In this document: positions 61,453 through 64,000 of the stretch, one piece after another | Layout of the letters: every line of letters starts with the position of its first letter | Position numbering within the stretch: the stretch's first letter is position 1 | From: Halomonas sp. TD01 | Lineage (GTDB): Bacteria; Pseudomonadota; Gammaproteobacteria; Pseudomonadales; Halomonadaceae | NCBI RefSeq assembly: GCF_923868895.1 | Contig: NZ_OV350343.1 | Coordinates: 1,860,001 to 1,924,000 of the forward strand | DNA: 64,000 nt | Reading direction: 5' to 3' | Made by a program: the position numbers and the translations under genes | Notes under the pieces: model-generated | Databases searched by the model: none | Told to the model about the DNA's origin: nothing | The model's input: only the letters and a program-made list of their open reading frames with translations

Positions 61453-62916
61453 ATGAACGCACATCTAGAAGCCCTCGCGCCACGTTTAGTGTGGCAGCAC
61501 TTTCGCACACTGTGTAATACGCCACGTCCCTCTGGTCATGAAGCTGCGCTGGTGGCTACGTTGGAGGCCTGGGCTGATTCCCAGGGACTTTCCCACGACC
61601 GTGATGACTTTGGCAATCTGCGCATTCGTAAGCCAGCTACGCCTGGCTGTGAAAGCGCGCCAGGCATCGTGCTGCAGGGCCATCTAGATATGGTGGCGCA
61701 AGCTAACGCAGGCCATGACCATGATTTCACCAGCGACCCTATTCAGACATATGAAAAAGAGGGTTGGCTATTTGCTGATGGCACCACGCTAGGTGCTGAT
61801 AATGGCCTTGGTGTCGCCGCTATTCTGGCAGTGCTAGAAGATCCTGAGCTTACTCACGGCCCCTTGGAAGCGCTGTTTACGCTAGAGGAAGAGACCTCTA
61901 TGGGGGGCGCGCTCAATCTCGCCGAGAACTGGCTGGAAGGGTCATTGCTGCTAAATTTAGACAGCGAAGATCGCGGCCAAGTGTATATCGGCTGCGCGGG
62001 CGGCGCTGATGTGGTGGTGAATGCACAGCTTCCCATCACGGCTATGCAAGACAATGAGCAGGTGATTTCGCTGGCGCTGACGGGGCTTAAAGGCGGCCAC
62101 TCGGGGATGGATATTGATAAGCCCCTGGGCAACGCGAATCGCTTGCTAGTCCGCGTTCTGTGGGCACTGGAAGCCTTTGATGCGCGGTTAATTAGCTACC
62201 ATGGTGGCACGCTGCGTAATGCCATCCCCCGCGAGGCGTTTGCGCAAATTGCCCTGCCTGCTGATGAGGTTGACGCTGCGCTGGCGATGGTTGAAACGCT
62301 TGCCCATACGCTGAAAGCCGAATTGGGCAGTGGCGATAGCAATATGGTGCTTAAAGCTGAGCGTGTGGAGCTGGTTGACGCTGAGCCTCTGACCCGAGAT
62401 GGCAGTGCGATGCTGCTGGCTGCGCTGCATGCGGCACCCTGTGGGGTCGAACGCATGAGTGCTGATGTGCCGGGGGTAGTGGAAACCTCGAACAATTTGG
62501 GCGTATTAAACGTGGAAAGCGGACGTTTCCATCTTTGTGCGTTGGTGCGCTCACTGCATGACAGTGCCACTGATGCGATGGCGGGACGCTTTCAGGCGTT
62601 ATTTGGCCTGATGGGCGCCAGAGTGAAAGTGGAGAACGGCTACCCAGGTTGGGTTCCCAATCCGCAAAGCCCGTTGCTTGCTACCTTTAACGCCCGGCAT
62701 GCCGCCTTAATGGGCCGTGAACCCGAGGTTAAAGTGATTCATGCAGGCCTTGAATGCGGCATCTTAGGTAGCAAATACCCGCATTTAGACATGATTTCGT
62801 TTGGCCCGCTGATTCGTGGCGCGCATTCTCCAGACGAGCGAGTGGAAATTGAGTCGGTGGCCGAGTTCTGGGAGATGTTGCGCGACTTCATCGAAACGCT
62901 GGCGAACTCTCGTTAG
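61453..62916 (+). CDS. pepD: Aminoacyl-histidine dipeptidase (PepD), M20 family
   Basis: Cytosolic dizinc dipeptidase cutting Xaa-His and other dipeptides. M20C motifs: QGHLDMVAQANAGHDHDFTS (first zinc His, catalytic Asp), DGTTLGADNGLGVAAILAVL, LEEETSMGGALNLAENWLEG (catalytic Glu-Glu), LLNLDSEDRGQVYIGCAGG, and the last zinc His in FGPLIRGAHSPDERVEIESV. 487 residues, normal. Confidence 0.95.
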   Translation: MNAHLEALAPRLVWQHFRTLCNTPRPSGHEAALVATLEAWADSQGLSHDRDDFGNLRIRKPATPGCESAPGIVLQGHLDMVAQANAGHDHDFTSDPIQTYEKEGWLFADGTTLGADNGLGVAAILAVLEDPELTHGPLEALFTLEEETSMGGALNLAENWLEGSLLLNLDSEDRGQVYIGCAGGADVVVNAQLPITAMQDNEQVISLALTGLKGGHSGMDIDKPLGNANRLLVRVLWALEAFDARLISYHGGTLRNAIPREAFAQIALPADEVDAALAMVETLAHTLKAELGSGDSNMVLKAERVELVDAEPLTRDGSAMLLAALHAAPCGVERMSADVPGVVETSNNLGVLNVESGRFHLCALVRSLHDSATDAMAGRFQALFGLMGARVKVENGYPGWVPNPQSPLLATFNARHAALMGREPEVKVIHAGLECGILGSKYPHLDMISFGPLIRGAHSPDERVEIESVAEFWEMLRDFIETLANSR

Positions 62917-62931
62917 ACAAATCGCCATAAA

Positions 62932-62960
62932 AAAAACGGCACCGCTATGGTGCCGTTTTT
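62932..62960. terminator. Bidirectional terminator pepD/dps
   Basis: AAAAACGGCACC / GGTGCCGTTTTT with loop GCTAT between the convergent pepD and dps genes; A- and T-tracts on either side. Confidence 0.9.
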
Positions 62961-62998
62961 GATAGTGCTTACCTCAGATTAACGAGGTAAACATCGCG

Positions 62999-63475
62999 TT
63001 ATTTGCTCAGGTAAGCGTTGAGCATCCACACGGTTTTTTCCTGCTCGCGAATATAATCACCGGCTTGAGCAGCGGTGCCTTCATCGTCAGCATCCGATGC
63101 AATTGCCAGCAGTTCCCGCTGTAATTCGATCAGTGTTTGGTAACCTGTGAGTACGCCTTTCACGCAGGTTTGACCATCATGAACGTCTTTATCTTCCTCA
63201 ATACGCGAAATTTTCACATAATCGCTATACGCATGAATGGGCTTGTGGCCTAACGTCAAAATACGCTCCGCCACTTCGTCTACTTTGGTGAGCAAGTCTG
63301 TATAGAATTCTTCAAATTTCGCATGTAGCTCAAAGAAGTCGCTACCTCGGACATTCCAGTGGTAGCCACGAACGTTCATATAGAAGATCTGATAATTGGC
63401 CAGCAGGTGATTAAGTTTCTCAGCTAGTTGGCTTGCGCTACCTTCGTGTAAGCCAATGCTATTCGTATCACTCAT
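62999..63475 (-). CDS. Dps-family DNA-protecting ferritin
   Basis: 158-residue mini-ferritin forming 12-mers that oxidise and store iron and, in many cases, coat DNA in stress. The ferroxidase signature NVRGYHWNVRGSDFFELHAK with the downstream FEEFYTDLLTKVDEVAERIL gives the inter-subunit His, Asp and Glu ligands. No basic N-terminal tail, so DNA binding is uncertain. ATG 63475 lies 8 bases after GGAGGAGC; the upstream in-frame ATG at 63490 is within that ribosome site. Terminator shared with pepD. Confidence 0.93.
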   Translation of the reverse strand: MSDTNSIGLHEGSASQLAEKLNHLLANYQIFYMNVRGYHWNVRGSDFFELHAKFEEFYTDLLTKVDEVAERILTLGHKPIHAYSDYVKISRIEEDKDVHDGQTCVKGVLTGYQTLIELQRELLAIASDADDEGTAAQAGDYIREQEKTVWMLNAYLSK

Positions 63476-63756
63476 ATAGTGCTCCTCCATGGTTGGAACC
63501 GCTCTGAAACAGTACGGCCATCAAATCGTTTGATTTAGCTTAAGTCGCTTAGCGAACGTTGCAAAACAAGTTTTCTGCATCGCTGCAATAGCGTCATAAC
63601 ATGACCTTGGCGGTGAGCTGGCGACGGCTGACTCATCGCTTACGCAACGAGTACAGCACTGATATGCCTCTGCGTGTGCGTCTAGTAAGAAAGATGTAGG
63701 CGACTATCCTGTTTTTCAAGGGGTGGCGTTTCGTCAAGAGCGGCTAGCTGTCCCGC

Positions 63757-64000
63757 TTACCGAGCTAGCCAAAGCCTTGCGATACTCTCACAGCGATCGG
63801 CGAGTAGCTCAGCGGTACGTGGTAGAGCGTCCTCAAGTGTCATCGGGCCATCGGCAAGGGCAAACGCTGCGGTAACGCCTTCTTCTAGACAGGCCTGCCA
63901 TCCATCACCCAGGCTGCCAGCCAGCACAATGACGGGCTTGCCGTAGCGTTTGGCCGCACGAGCAACGCCAATAGGCGTTTTACCCGAAAGGCTTTGACCA
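63757..64000 (-). CDS. Glycerate 2-kinase, C-terminal part (5' end outside window)
   Basis: Minus-strand frame open from the window edge to TAA at 63757. Eighty residues visible: GQSLSGKTPIGVARAAKRYG, then KPVIVLAGSLGDGWQACLEE, then GVTAAFALADGPMTLEDAL. SGKxPIGVAxxA and VIxLAGSLG are hallmarks of the GarK/GlxK family C-terminus, which phosphorylates glycerate in glyoxylate or glucarate use. About 80 of ~380 residues are seen, so the member (garK or glxK) is not decided. Confidence 0.88.
   Translation of the reverse strand, partial: GQSLSGKTPIGVARAAKRYGKPVIVLAGSLGDGWQACLEEGVTAAFALADGPMTLEDALPRTAELLADRCESIARLWLAR

Overview
The window is a chromosome segment from a halophilic gammaproteobacterium, most likely Halomonas or a close relative (Halomonadaceae). 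The 16S rRNA has Halomonas-type variable regions, ectoine hydroxylase (ectD) is present, and local gene pairs such as polA/thrB, mutY-yggX and hisBHAF are typical of Oceanospirillales/Pseudomonas-like genomes. Most of the window is core housekeeping sequence.

Layout. 1-9 kb: 3' end of trxB, a lone pseudopilin, thiO, a small PP0621-type protein, nadE, a chemoreceptor, bamD, then rluD-pgeF. 9-17.8 kb: clpB behind a good sigma-32 promoter; the ilvIH operon behind a long hairpin-rich leader; ilvY divergent from ilvC; pssA. 17.8-23.6 kb: a complete rrn operon (tandem promoters, boxA sites, 16S, a spacer without tRNA genes, 23S, 5S, stacked terminators). 23.6-38.3 kb: hisC, an NlpE-like lipoprotein, radA, selD-mnmH (2-selenouridine in tRNA), a glutamine-amidotransferase-like protein lacking its catalytic cysteine, a DUF416 protein, hisBHAF, a PanZ-like GNAT protein, asmA, mutY-yggX. 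38.5-38.8 kb: a tRNA-Phe/Gln/Thr operon.

38.8-44.8 kb is the accessory part. Behind tRNA-Thr lie a zinc-ribbon protein of unknown function, a Dam-type methylase with both 5' and internal deletions fused end to end to a decapitated LysR gene, a META-domain lipoprotein, a manganese catalase broken by one in-frame TAG, a long AT-rich stretch, an AT-rich Crp/Fnr regulator and ectD. I read this as an old prophage or island scar in gene decay, with ectD at its edge.

44.8-64 kb: a fumarylacetoacetate-hydrolase-family enzyme, speA overlapping thrB, polA, a ferric-iron ABC transporter whose three genes are on alternating strands, a dctPQM TRAP transporter, tmcA, pepD, a Dps protein and the 3' end of a glycerate kinase gene.

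I found no CRISPR array, no intact transposon and no clearly new multi-gene system. The observations most worth testing are the ilvI leader, the amidotransferase pseudo-enzyme, the decayed island at tRNA-Thr with its amber-interrupted catalase, and the duplicated 5S tail. Computed database matches were not available; family assignments rest on motifs and recognised sequence patterns.
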